Assembly (NCBI GenBank): GCA_041591085.1
Contig: JBFHSP010000016.1
Location: forward strand, 1-29,307
Direction: 5' to 3'
Length of the DNA: 29,307 nt
Source: Pleionea sp041591085
Lineage (GTDB): Bacteria > Pseudomonadota > Gammaproteobacteria > Enterobacterales > Kangiellaceae
Shown here: positions 1 to 7,361 of the stretch, in pieces
Layout of the letters: the number at the start of each line of letters is the position of its first letter
Position numbering within the stretch: the first letter of the stretch is position 1
Notes under the pieces: model-generated
Told to the model about the DNA's origin: nothing
Seen by the model: only the letters and a program-made list of their open reading frames with translations
Databases searched by the model: none
Program-made: the position numbers and the translations under genes

Positions 1-50
1 AATCGTCGCTCTTTGGCGTCCATGCCACCGCGACATACATTACATCCTGT

Positions 51-91
51 AAATAAAAAGCCCTAATGGCCAATGAGGGCTCATTAGGGCT
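51..91 (-). terminator. Rho-independent terminator of ssrA
   Basis: Read on the minus strand, a 10-bp perfect stem (82-91 paired with 59-68, AGCCCTAATG/CATTAGGGCT) is followed by a T-rich run over 51-58. It starts 9 bases beyond the CCA end of the tmRNA, as expected for its terminator. The first 50 bases of the window hold no gene that I can recognise. Confidence 0.85.
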
Positions 92-99
92 TAAATATT

Positions 100-445
100 T
101 GGTGGAGTCGGCGGGAATTGAACCCGCGTCCGCAAATCCTCTGCTTAAGGTTCTACATGTGTAGTCTCGCCTTTAATTTAACCCGTTAGTTTCCGACGGA
201 CAGGAGCTAATGGGTGAGCTTGTTTAGTTTTAACGGTTGGGCTACAAGCAAGCTTACCCGCGAGTCTCTGTATATGTCTGTCCAGTTCCTACCAGTGACG
301 CTCAGAGTGGACAGTCAGCCTTAAGCGGCTAAAGCGTAGTTATCGTCGTTTGCGACTATTTTTTACAGCTAGTGGGTACGAGGTTCGCTGTCACCTCGAC
401 ATGCCCCCTAAGTTTTGTAATCCACGTCGAAGCCAGATCGACCCC
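100..445 (-). ncRNA. ssrA: transfer-messenger RNA (tmRNA)
   Basis: tmRNA rescues stalled ribosomes by acting first as an alanyl-tRNA and then as a short mRNA. On the minus strand the RNA starts GGGGTCGATCTGG and ends CGACTCCACCA. The two ends form a 7-bp acceptor stem with one G-U pair. The T-arm sequence GGTTCAATTCCCGCC lies just inside the 3' end. The tag reading frame occupies 321-353: a GCA resume codon after TAGTC, encoding ANDDNYALAA and then TAA. The length of about 346 nt is normal for a one-piece gammaproteobacterial tmRNA. SmpB, its protein partner, is not in the window. Identification is essentially certain; the ends are inferred from the acceptor stem. Confidence 0.97.
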
Positions 446-659
446 AAAACTTAAAGTCTTACCTAAGTAAGTTTGGGTATTATCGCAAATCTCAAGGCGT
501 TCTTCATTAAAATATCGATTTTTGTTTTAACTATTATGTTTCTCGGTATTATTTGGGGTACAGTTCACATATTGAGATTCGGCAACGTTTTGATTTTTCG
601 ACTAATATACGTAAACTAAACACAATAATTACAATAAGTTATCTATATTAAGGCTGTAT

Positions 660-1463
660 GTGACCCAATCAAGCGATGATAACCCATGGCAGTTTGAGTT
701 TCGTTCTGATCCCGGTAAAGTCCGAGAGTTGAATGAAGACTCCTATTTTTGCGATCCATCTTTAGGATTATGGATTGTAGCTGACGGTATGGGCGGTCAT
801 TCAAGCGGTGAAGTGGCCAGTGCGTTAGCGGTAGAAACGGTTAAGGCATGTGTGGTTGCTGGAGAGTCTTTAGTCAATGCGGTTGAAAAAGCCCATGAGG
901 CCATTTTAGAAGCAGCAGCTCAAGATATTGGTAACGACGGCATGGGCACTACTATTGTTGTCGTGAAAAGCGATGGCATTCAGTATGAAGTGGCATGGGT
1001 AGGAGATAGCCGAGTTTATTTGTTTAATCCTTTTTTAGAAAAATTGGAGCAATTAACTCAAGATCATTCTCTAGTTGAGCGACTGCTTTCTGCGGGGCTC
1101 ATTTCTCATGATGAAGCTAAAGTTCATCCGCAGCGACATTTAATTACTCAATGCCTAGGATCGAAAGAATTAAAAAGTTTAAAAGTAGATAGACTCAGTC
1201 AAATTTGGGAGTCTGGTACTACGCTTCTTATGTGCAGCGATGGCTTAACCGAAGAATTAAGTGACGCTGAAATGTTGGAGCTTTGTATGGCCCAATCAGA
1301 GTTAGATGTCACTGCAAATAGAATGTTACGAATGGCTTTAAATAAAGGTGGGCAAGATAATATTACTTTCGTTTTGCTGAAGTCGCCGGTTAAAGCTCCA
1401 AAAGGGGTTGGCGCAATGATTTATAAAATAAAAAATAATTGGCGGAAGTTAACGTCGCGTTAA
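660..1463 (+). CDS. PP2C-family Ser/Thr protein phosphatase
   Basis: This is a metal-dependent phosphatase that probably removes phosphate from proteins modified by the kinase two genes downstream. The PP2C metal and catalytic motifs are all present in its 267 residues: N25-E-D27, D42-GMGG, GMGTT at 94-98, G115-D-S-R, C192-S-D-G195 and D233-N. There is no signal peptide or membrane segment, so it should be cytoplasmic. A basic tail of about 25 residues (KAPKG to the end) extends past the core. The start is GTG at 660; an ATG at 658 is out of frame and meets TGA at once, and the Shine-Dalgarno is weak (AAGG near 650). It is the first gene of the phosphatase-FHA-kinase set. Similar phosphatases also occur in type VI secretion clusters, but no such genes are seen here. 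Confidence 0.93.
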   Translation: MTQSSDDNPWQFEFRSDPGKVRELNEDSYFCDPSLGLWIVADGMGGHSSGEVASALAVETVKACVVAGESLVNAVEKAHEAILEAAAQDIGNDGMGTTIVVVKSDGIQYEVAWVGDSRVYLFNPFLEKLEQLTQDHSLVERLLSAGLISHDEAKVHPQRHLITQCLGSKELKSLKVDRLSQIWESGTTLLMCSDGLTEELSDAEMLELCMAQSELDVTANRMLRMALNKGGQDNITFVLLKSPVKAPKGVGAMIYKIKNNWRKLTSR

Positions 1464-1482
1464 TTTAATTATGACTAGAAAT

Positions 1483-1501
1483 TTCGACTTTATCAGTCGA
1501 A
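1483..1501 (+). other. intercistronic hairpin between phosphatase and FHA genes
   Basis: A perfect 7-bp stem (TTCGACT, 1483-1489, with AGTCGAA, 1495-1501) closes a 5-base loop in the 63-bp gap between the phosphatase and FHA genes. No T-run follows it, so it is not a standard terminator. It could act in mRNA processing or partial attenuation within the operon. Confidence 0.4.
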
Positions 1502-1526
1502 CATTGTAAAAGTTGTCGGGGTTATT

Positions 1527-2051
1527 ATGAACGATAAAAATAAAAACAAGCAGAAAGTTGGACCTCAAGGAACTCAGGTATTCGATTTATCTGAGGTTGA
1601 ATCTTTATTAGCTAAAGAAATGCAACAGCACGCAGAAAAGGGACTCGGAACACCTACATTAGTTGGATTAACTAAACCTTATTCAGGCAAGCATATTCCT
1701 TTGGAAGGAACGCGCTTTCAGGTTGGTCGAACAGCTAGTAGCGATATTCGAATTGATGAACCAAGCGTTAGTTCTACTCACGCAAAAATTTTGTTCATTG
1801 ATAATGTTTGGAAAGTATCTAATTTATTGTCATCCAATGGTACTTACGTCAATGGCGATAAAGTCGCCGAAAGTGAAATTTTTCCTGGTGATCGCGTTAG
1901 ATTTGGTGGCGTGGAATTTGTTTTCACTATGATCGAACATAGTGGCGATAAGAACAAGAATGACTCTTCGATGGGCTTAGTTACCAAAGTTCTCGTTTAT
2001 GGAATAATAACTTTAGGGATTTTAGCTGCAGGCGCTTACTTTTTGCTCTAA
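1527..2051 (+). CDS. FHA-domain protein with C-terminal membrane anchor
   Basis: FHA domains bind phosphothreonine peptides, so this protein probably reads out the activity of the neighbouring kinase. In 174 residues, an N-terminal charged region (1-55) is followed by the FHA domain (about 56-134). The domain has the conserved G67-R68, S82-S-T-H85 and S103-N104-G-T-Y-V-N blocks that bind phosphopeptide. A single hydrophobic segment (about 152-173) ends the chain, giving a tail-anchored protein with its FHA domain in the cytoplasm. The N-terminal stretch GTQVFDL contains Thr16 with a hydrophobic residue at +3, reminiscent of the phospho-switch threonines of GarA-type FHA proteins; this is an inference. 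The gap to the kinase is 17 bp, so the two are probably cotranscribed. Confidence 0.92.
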   Translation: MNDKNKNKQKVGPQGTQVFDLSEVESLLAKEMQQHAEKGLGTPTLVGLTKPYSGKHIPLEGTRFQVGRTASSDIRIDEPSVSSTHAKILFIDNVWKVSNLLSSNGTYVNGDKVAESEIFPGDRVRFGGVEFVFTMIEHSGDKNKNDSSMGLVTKVLVYGIITLGILAAGAYFLL

Positions 2052-2068
2052 ATGACAACTAGTTAGCT

Positions 2069-3949
2069 ATGACCAAGCCATTTAAAACTTCGCTCGAAAA
2101 ACCAGAGCCCGATATCATTCTCGATTTTGAAGAATCCGAGCTTGAACTCACAGATGAGTTTAAAGCTCAAATTCCAGAATTAGAATCAGACGCACTTCAA
2201 CTAGAAGATGTGCCTAGCGAAGCAAGCCTTAAAAACAGAAGAAAGCCAAAACCTAAAAGTATCGGTCGATACAAAATTATTAGTGAGTTAGGCCGCGGAG
2301 CAATGGCTTATGTTTATAAAGCTTATGACCCAGAAATTGATCGTTTTTTGGCGGTTAAAGTTTTAAGAGAAGAACTCGCCCAAGATCAAGACTATAGAAA
2401 AGGGTTTATTCACGAAGCCAAATTAGCAGGGCAATTGGCGCACCCAGGAATTGTCACTATTTACGATGTAGGTGTGGCTGATGATAAACCTTACATTGCG
2501 ATGGAGTTGCTTGATGGCTTGCCTCTTGATGAGTTATTAAAGAAGCATCAAAAGCTGCCGCTTAAAATGGTGTTATCTATATTGGTGCAGCTCACGCGAG
2601 CTTTACATTACGCACACAGTGCTGGTGTTGTGCATCGGGATATTAAGCCCGGGAATATTATTTGTTTAGCCGATAATAAAAACGTCAAAATCACCGACTT
2701 TGGGATTGCGCAACTAAATGACTCGCTTGCTTCAACGGGAAAGAGCCAAGAGAAAGTTTTAGGAACACCAGAGTATATGGCACCTGAACAAATACTGGGA
2801 AAAAAATTAGACGCTCGATCTGATTTATATTCTCTCGGTACCTTAATTCAAACCATGCTTACCGGATCTCCTCCTTTTAAGGCAGATGATTTTGGTGATT
2901 TATTTAAACAAATAATTCAAAACAAACCGCCTGAAATTTCTGAGTTGGGAATAAAGGTGCCAGACGAACTGCAAGACCTTATTCGAAAACTATTACAAAA
3001 ATCGCCTGAAAAACGTTATCAAAATGCCTATGAGCTTATGCAAGATATTCGTGAACTCTCTAATGTAATGGGGGCACAGGCAAAGGAGAAATCGAGAACT
3101 GGGTTTGTTTCATTAAAACTGCGTTGGACTTTAACCATGGCTGCTATTGTGGCTATTACCATGATGATTGGCTTGGTTATTGTTTATTACCAGCAATATG
3201 TTTCATTAAGAACTATGGCCATGGATTATGGCTATTCGACCGCTAAGTTGATCGCTTTTGAAGTAGCTGAGCCTTTATTACTAGAAGATAATATTGCTCT
3301 TGAAACGATTATTCTAGACTTAAAAAAGAATCAAGATATTGAATACATTAGTATTCGCAACTTAAACAACCAAGTATTGGCTAGTACCAATTTGGCAGAA
3401 GTTGGATTGCCATTTTCCGCTAAAACCTTTTATGAGTTCAAAAATAGGGTAAAAGAAGAAAACGACATAATCATTGACCATCGTGATGTAAATTCAGAGC
3501 ATCAAGTATTCGATGTTGATACATCGATTCAATTTAATAATACAAAAATTGGCAATATTCAGTTATCAATATCGGTCGATCAATTAATGCAATCGGTGAA
3601 AACGACTTTAGCAATTATGGTTGTATTAATGTTCATTACTCTATTTGCTGTTTTCTCTATGACATTGGCGTTTGCGAGACAAATATCACATCAATCTACA
3701 AAGATTACATTAGCGCTTGAACGAGTTAGAAGAGGGCAGTTTAATCGCAGACTATCGGTTGAAAAAAATGATGAATTTGGACGAATAGCAACGGCTTTTA
3801 ATTTAATGTCGGAATCACTGGAACATAAATTAGAAAAAAAGGCGAAAGTGCTTAAAGGGAATGCGAGTCAGTTAAAAGCGCGAAAGCCGGGAACACAACA
3901 AATAAAAAATAAAGTTGATGATGAAACGGTGGTTCTGAAAAAAGATTAG
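2069..3949 (+). CDS. membrane Ser/Thr protein kinase with periplasmic sensor and HAMP domain
   Basis: This is a Hanks-type kinase of 626 residues. After an acidic N-terminal extension (1-66), the kinase domain covers about 67-330. It has the glycine loop G75-RGAMAYV, lysine K97, E116, H189-R-D191 with K193 and N196, D210-F-G, GTPEY at 232-236, A238-P-E and D252, so it should be active. Two membrane segments (about 353-374 and 513-535) flank an extracytoplasmic region of about 135 residues (EPLLLEDN, then DIEYISIRN) that resembles Cache-like sensors. A HAMP domain follows (about 536-588, ending NDEFGRIATAFNLM). The C-terminus is cytoplasmic, basic and ends DDETVVLKKD. There are no PASTA repeats. 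HAMP placed after the kinase is an uncommon order. It sits with a phosphatase and an FHA gene, which argues for one signalling circuit. Confidence 0.94.
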   Translation: MTKPFKTSLEKPEPDIILDFEESELELTDEFKAQIPELESDALQLEDVPSEASLKNRRKPKPKSIGRYKIISELGRGAMAYVYKAYDPEIDRFLAVKVLREELAQDQDYRKGFIHEAKLAGQLAHPGIVTIYDVGVADDKPYIAMELLDGLPLDELLKKHQKLPLKMVLSILVQLTRALHYAHSAGVVHRDIKPGNIICLADNKNVKITDFGIAQLNDSLASTGKSQEKVLGTPEYMAPEQILGKKLDARSDLYSLGTLIQTMLTGSPPFKADDFGDLFKQIIQNKPPEISELGIKVPDELQDLIRKLLQKSPEKRYQNAYELMQDIRELSNVMGAQAKEKSRTGFVSLKLRWTLTMAAIVAITMMIGLVIVYYQQYVSLRTMAMDYGYSTAKLIAFEVAEPLLLEDNIALETIILDLKKNQDIEYISIRNLNNQVLASTNLAEVGLPFSAKTFYEFKNRVKEENDIIIDHRDVNSEHQVFDVDTSIQFNNTKIGNIQLSISVDQLMQSVKTTLAIMVVLMFITLFAVFSMTLAFARQISHQSTKITLALERVRRGQFNRRLSVEKNDEFGRIATAFNLMSESLEHKLEKKAKVLKGNASQLKARKPGTQQIKNKVDDETVVLKKD

Positions 3950-3997
3950 ATATAAATTGTAGTTATGTCTATTCAATTCTCTTACGGAGATTAAATC

Positions 3998-4462
3998 ATG
4001 AGTGAGAATCTAAGTCAGAGTAGCCAGCACTGGATAAATCATGTAAAACAGCAGTCTCTATCAATCATTTCTTTAATAGTTGCAATAACTGCCCTAAGCT
4101 ATAATACATGGCGTAATGAGGCAACTGAATCAAATCGAAACATTCGAGAGTCAGGGTTCGAACTTTTAAAAGCGAGCGCTGAGCTTCAGTTGTTAATTGA
4201 TTCAAGCTATTACGTTAATGCAAGAAGGTCAGAAGTAGAAACACAAACACTTCCAATTAGAGGATGGACCCAAGTTAATTTTATAGTTACATTGAGCCAA
4301 GTTATGCCGAGTAATGTACAGAGGGCTTCTCTGCATTTAAAATCAAATTGGGAAAAATATTGGGATAAAATTCATTTAGAGAAAGTTGCTAATGAATCCA
4401 TTTCTGCCAGCAACAAAAAACTAGAAACTGAAATTGTTAAGGTGCTTTTCGCACTTAATTGA
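3998..4462 (+). CDS. small membrane protein of unknown function
   Basis: I do not recognise this 154-residue protein. It has one hydrophobic segment near the N-terminus (about 20-37), preceded by a polar stretch with one Lys and two His (HWINHVKQQS). A mainly helical, charged remainder follows. There is no cleavable signal and no catalytic motif. The start is ATG at 3998 with a good ribosome site (ACGGAGAT, about 10 bases upstream). It begins 48 bp after the kinase stop on the same strand and ends 18 bp before the DTW gene, so it may be read with either. A role as a membrane partner or target of the kinase is possible from position only. Confidence 0.7.
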   Translation: MSENLSQSSQHWINHVKQQSLSIISLIVAITALSYNTWRNEATESNRNIRESGFELLKASAELQLLIDSSYYVNARRSEVETQTLPIRGWTQVNFIVTLSQVMPSNVQRASLHLKSNWEKYWDKIHLEKVANESISASNKKLETEIVKVLFALN

Positions 4463-4480
4463 GTCACAAACAACTTAAAT

Positions 4481-5086
4481 ATGAAGCGTATTAACTGTAG
4501 TCATTGCCTATTTTCAGCGTCTACTTGTGTTTGTAGTTCAATCGTCAAAATTTATAATGAGACACCCGTTTATATTATTCAGCATCCTTCTGAAGCAAAA
4601 GTGGCTAAAGGTACTGCCCAGCTACTTAATTTGAGTTTGGTAAGAGTTCAAGTTTATTTAGGTGAATCGCCTGACAACTTTTCTGATCTAAAAAGAACCC
4701 TCAAATATTTAAAAAATCCAGTGCTGATTTATCCAAAACAAACTGCTAGCGATAAAATATGGCAAACCGATCATAAAGAGAAAAGTGTTAAGGAAAATCC
4801 TGTCGATGGATTGATTGCAATTGATGGTACTTGGCGAAAGAGCAAAAAAATCTACGAACTTAATCAATGGCTACATCATATTCCTAAAATGGAATTACAA
4901 GAAAAAGGAAAGTATCTTATTCGAGCCTCATCTTTGGACCACAGTTTATCAACGCTTGAAGCTGTGGCTTATGGATTGAAAGCTACAGAAAGATTAAATA
5001 TTGAGCCTCTGCTCGATTTGCAGCAAGCCATGATTGAAAATCAAATGATGTATATGCCAGAAAATGTTAAAAAACGATATCTATAA
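4481..5086 (+). CDS. tapT: DTW-domain tRNA-uridine aminocarboxypropyltransferase
   Basis: DTW-domain enzymes of the TapT (YfiP) type transfer the 3-amino-3-carboxypropyl group of S-adenosylmethionine to uridine 47 in the variable loop of certain tRNAs. The 201-residue protein shows the N-terminal cysteine cluster (C6, C9, C16, C18), the conserved QHPSEAKVAKGTA segment (34-46), the signature D115-GTW118 and SLDHSLSTLEA near the C-terminus. The length fits the single-domain family. The start is ATG at 4481, giving MKRINCSHC, with little Shine-Dalgarno match. It runs convergently into the J-domain gene, with 15 bp between stop codons. The TapT assignment rather than a TapT paralogue is by resemblance. 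Confidence 0.87.
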   Translation: MKRINCSHCLFSASTCVCSSIVKIYNETPVYIIQHPSEAKVAKGTAQLLNLSLVRVQVYLGESPDNFSDLKRTLKYLKNPVLIYPKQTASDKIWQTDHKEKSVKENPVDGLIAIDGTWRKSKKIYELNQWLHHIPKMELQEKGKYLIRASSLDHSLSTLEAVAYGLKATERLNIEPLLDLQQAMIENQMMYMPENVKKRYL

Positions 5087-5101
5087 GGGCTGTAGCAACT
5101 A

Positions 5102-5659
5102 TCAAAATAATAGTTTCAATTCATTATATGCGTTTTTGATTTTTGAAAAGGTTAATCCATCACCGCCTTTGTCTGGGTGATGAATTTTCGAAAGTTTAAG
5201 AAATTGCTTTTTTACAACCGTTAATGTAAGTGGTTTAACGCCGGTTAATTCTAATCTTGCAATGGCATCAGCTTTGTTTTGCAATGCTAAATATCTTTCC
5301 CAAAATACTTTTTGCATTTCAGCAACTTCAGATGAAGAAAGATTTAGATTCTTCTTATTTAAATAAAAACCTGCAAGTGCATCATGAACGTCAAGTTCCG
5401 AGCTGCTTTTTTGATTTGAAACTATCCTAATTTCTAGTGCTGAAATAATAAGACGACTGTTTTCTTTAGTCAGCTTATTATTTAATAAATATAGATGATG
5501 AAATAACCAAAAGTGTTTTTGATAAAGCTCTTCTGGATTAGGAAGATTAGCAAAAAAAGATGGCCATTCTGTTTCAATAAACTTAATTAACTCATATTCG
5601 CTGGCTTTCTTAGCAGAGTTAAGCCAAAGATTGACGACGTTTTCAAATTCTGAGAGCAA
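5102..5659 (-). CDS. DnaJ-related protein with C-terminal J domain
   Basis: J domains stimulate the ATPase of Hsp70 (DnaK) partners. In this 185-residue protein the J domain is at the C-terminus (about 140-185), with the helix II basic face and the H-P-D tripeptide followed by KGG, but it stops soon after helix III. The first about 130 residues are helical and match the general form of the DNAJ_related family rather than DnaJ. There are no zinc or Gly/Phe regions. The start is TTG at 5659: an in-frame stop at 5678-5680 blocks extension and there is no ATG near. It starts 11 bp after the upstream gene's stop, so translation is probably coupled. Confidence 0.82.
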   Translation of the reverse strand: MLSEFENVVNLWLNSAKKASEYELIKFIETEWPSFFANLPNPEELYQKHFWLFHHLYLLNNKLTKENSRLIISALEIRIVSNQKSSSELDVHDALAGFYLNKKNLNLSSSEVAEMQKVFWERYLALQNKADAIARLELTGVKPLTLTVVKKQFLKLSKIHHPDKGGDGLTFSKIKNAYNELKLLF

Positions 5660-5670
5660 AAGGCGTTCTT

Positions 5671-6150
5671 TTAAGATTTACTATTGTCTGGAGTGGAAAG
5701 TCTGACTATTTTTTCTGAATCTTTGATCGAACGAAATATTCCTCGAACCGCTGGAACGGCTGTTACTTCTATTTCCAAACCATAAAACTCCAGTTTAGGA
5801 TCTTGAATCAGGCTTTGCATTTTGGTGGATTTAAATAAGCTGATTAACATAAATTTTACCAGCTTTTTGTTTTGAACTTCTTGTAAAATAGCGTCTTGAT
5901 CTTGTTGTGAAATAGTCTTTACCTGTTTAAATCTGGGTAGAAACTTAGGAACTAAACCAACTTCAATTTGCAGTTCTTCAATTTCAAAACCGGCTTTTTC
6001 GAAAATAGGAAAAGCGGCCGTCACTTCAGCAATGATTGCTTTTAGCTTATCAACTCCTACTTCAGAAATGAGCTTTGGCTCTTGCTCGTTGGAGCTACTA
6101 CTATTAGAGCTGGTTATTTTATTGAATAAATTTTTGAAAAACACAGGCAC
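5671..6150 (-). CDS. conserved-looking hypothetical protein
   Basis: I cannot name this 159-residue protein. It has a short hydrophobic/basic N-terminus (VFFKNLFNKI), a Ser-rich linker (about 14-20) and then an alternating helix/strand domain with the phrases AFPIFEKAGF, VGLVPKFLPRF and ITLKFYGLEI-like hydrophobic strands. No signal peptide or membrane span is convincing. The start given is GTG at 6150; a second GTG at 6144 has better spacing from the AAGAG ribosome site and could be the true start. It lies 11 bp upstream of the J-domain gene on the same strand, so the two probably form an operon and may work together. Confidence 0.7.
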   Translation of the reverse strand: MPVFFKNLFNKITSSNSSSSNEQEPKLISEVGVDKLKAIIAEVTAAFPIFEKAGFEIEELQIEVGLVPKFLPRFKQVKTISQQDQDAILQEVQNKKLVKFMLISLFKSTKMQSLIQDPKLEFYGLEIEVTAVPAVRGIFRSIKDSEKIVRLSTPDNSKS

Positions 6151-6242
6151 TACTCTTGTTACAGAATATATAAAAGAGATAGCAGTATTCAGTAAATTAG
6201 GGACTTTGACAAGTATCTAAAGCCAATGACTTCTTTTGGTAG

Positions 6243-7166
6243 TTAAATCACTTTAATTCCGATTAATTGAATTTCTTGCTGTTCTAAATCATCGGGGTCT
6301 GCTTTTGGTGAGCTAAACTCTTCTTTGTCGAAGGCTTTGTCTCCTAAGTCATTCAGGTGCTCAGATACGCGGCTAAAATCATTAAAGTTAAATAATTGAG
6401 TATCGACCAAATGAGAAGGTGCTACATTACTCATCGCATTGAAAATAGATTCGATTCGACCTGGAAACTTTTTATCCCAGTCTTTAAGCATTTCTTTAAT
6501 GGCTTTGCGTTGCAAGTTTTCTTGGCTACCACATAAGTTACAAGGGATGATGGGAAACTCCCTTAGTTGAGCGTATTTGGCGATGTCTTTTTCGCGGCAA
6601 TAAGCCATTGGACGAATAACAATATGCTCGCCGTTGTCACTTAATAGCTTAGGTGGCATTCCTTTCATTTTGCCGCCGAAGAACATGTTTAAAAACAAGG
6701 TTTCAACAATATCTTCACGGTGGTGGCCCAAGGCGATTTTGGTGATGCCGTTGTTCTTCGCCCAACTGTATATAATGCCTCGACGAAGCCGAGAGCATAA
6801 CGAACAGGTCGTTTTGCCTTCCGGTATTTTGTCTTTAACGATGGAGTAGGTATCTTCTTCAATGATGTAAAATGGCACCGCTATTGAAGTTAAATAGTTT
6901 GGAAGTACTTCCTCTGGGAAACCAGGTTGTTTTTGATCTAGATTTACCGCTACAAGCTCAAAGTTTATCGGAGCATGCTTTTGTAAATTAAGCAAAATAT
7001 CGAGCATGGCATAGGAGTCTTTCCCTCCCGATAAGCACACCATAATCTTGTCGCCATCTTCGATCATATTGAAGTCTGCAATGGCTTGACCAACATGTCG
7101 GCGTAACTTCTTTTGGAGCTTGTTAAGTTGAAGCTTGTCTTTTTTAACCTGAGTTGCAGAATTCAT
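6243..7166 (-). CDS. ttcA: tRNA 2-thiocytidine(32) synthetase TtcA
   Basis: TtcA uses ATP and an iron-sulphur cluster to put sulphur on C2 of cytidine 32 in tRNA. The 307-residue protein has the PP-loop S46-GGKDS51 that binds ATP and two CxxC pairs, C121/C124 and C209/C212, which hold the cluster. GHHREDIVET (147-156) is also typical. The C-terminal tail (about 265-307) is acidic and variable. The start is ATG at 7166. It is transcribed alone, away from the lipoprotein gene, and a TATAAT box on its strand lies at 7214-7219. Assignment is firm. Confidence 0.96.
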   Translation of the reverse strand: MNSATQVKKDKLQLNKLQKKLRRHVGQAIADFNMIEDGDKIMVCLSGGKDSYAMLDILLNLQKHAPINFELVAVNLDQKQPGFPEEVLPNYLTSIAVPFYIIEEDTYSIVKDKIPEGKTTCSLCSRLRRGIIYSWAKNNGITKIALGHHREDIVETLFLNMFFGGKMKGMPPKLLSDNGEHIVIRPMAYCREKDIAKYAQLREFPIIPCNLCGSQENLQRKAIKEMLKDWDKKFPGRIESIFNAMSNVAPSHLVDTQLFNFNDFSRVSEHLNDLGDKAFDKEEFSSPKADPDDLEQQEIQLIGIKVI

Positions 7167-7213
7167 GTGTATAAACTTTTACATATTAATTGAACAATCT
7201 TAATCAAATGCTG

Positions 7214-7239
7214 ATTATACTGGTACTCACTAGGTGAAA
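7214..7239 (-). promoter_or_regulatory. candidate ttcA promoter
   Basis: On the minus strand a consensus -10 box TATAAT lies at 7214-7219, about 48 bases before the ttcA start codon. The upstream -35 region is weak: TTTCAC at 7234-7239 is only 14 bp away. The call rests on the -10 match and its position. Confidence 0.35.
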
Positions 7240-7361
7240 TCGGCCACTTTTAAGGCTGTTTATCCCGATCAGCAAAGCGGCGGCGATTATACACTGAATC
7301 GTGAAAATGTTTGAATTTTGTTCGAATATTCTGCGTTGTTTTTCAAGTTTAGGGAGTTTAA

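Noticed and set aside
1..99. Integration site or island next to the tmRNA 3' end
   Set aside because: ssrA ends are common integration targets, but the visible 99 bases hold only the terminator and 50 unassigned bases; there is no integrase or repeated ssrA end.
536..620. Short hydrophobic frame MFLGIIWG... between ssrA and the phosphatase gene
   Set aside because: Only 27 codons, no ribosome site, AT-rich DNA that by chance gives hydrophobic codons, and it sits near the likely ssrA promoter.
660..3949. Type VI secretion regulatory cassette
   Set aside because: The PP2C/FHA/kinase set occurs in such clusters, but neighbouring genes are ssrA and tRNA-modification genes and no tss/hcp/vgrG gene is present.
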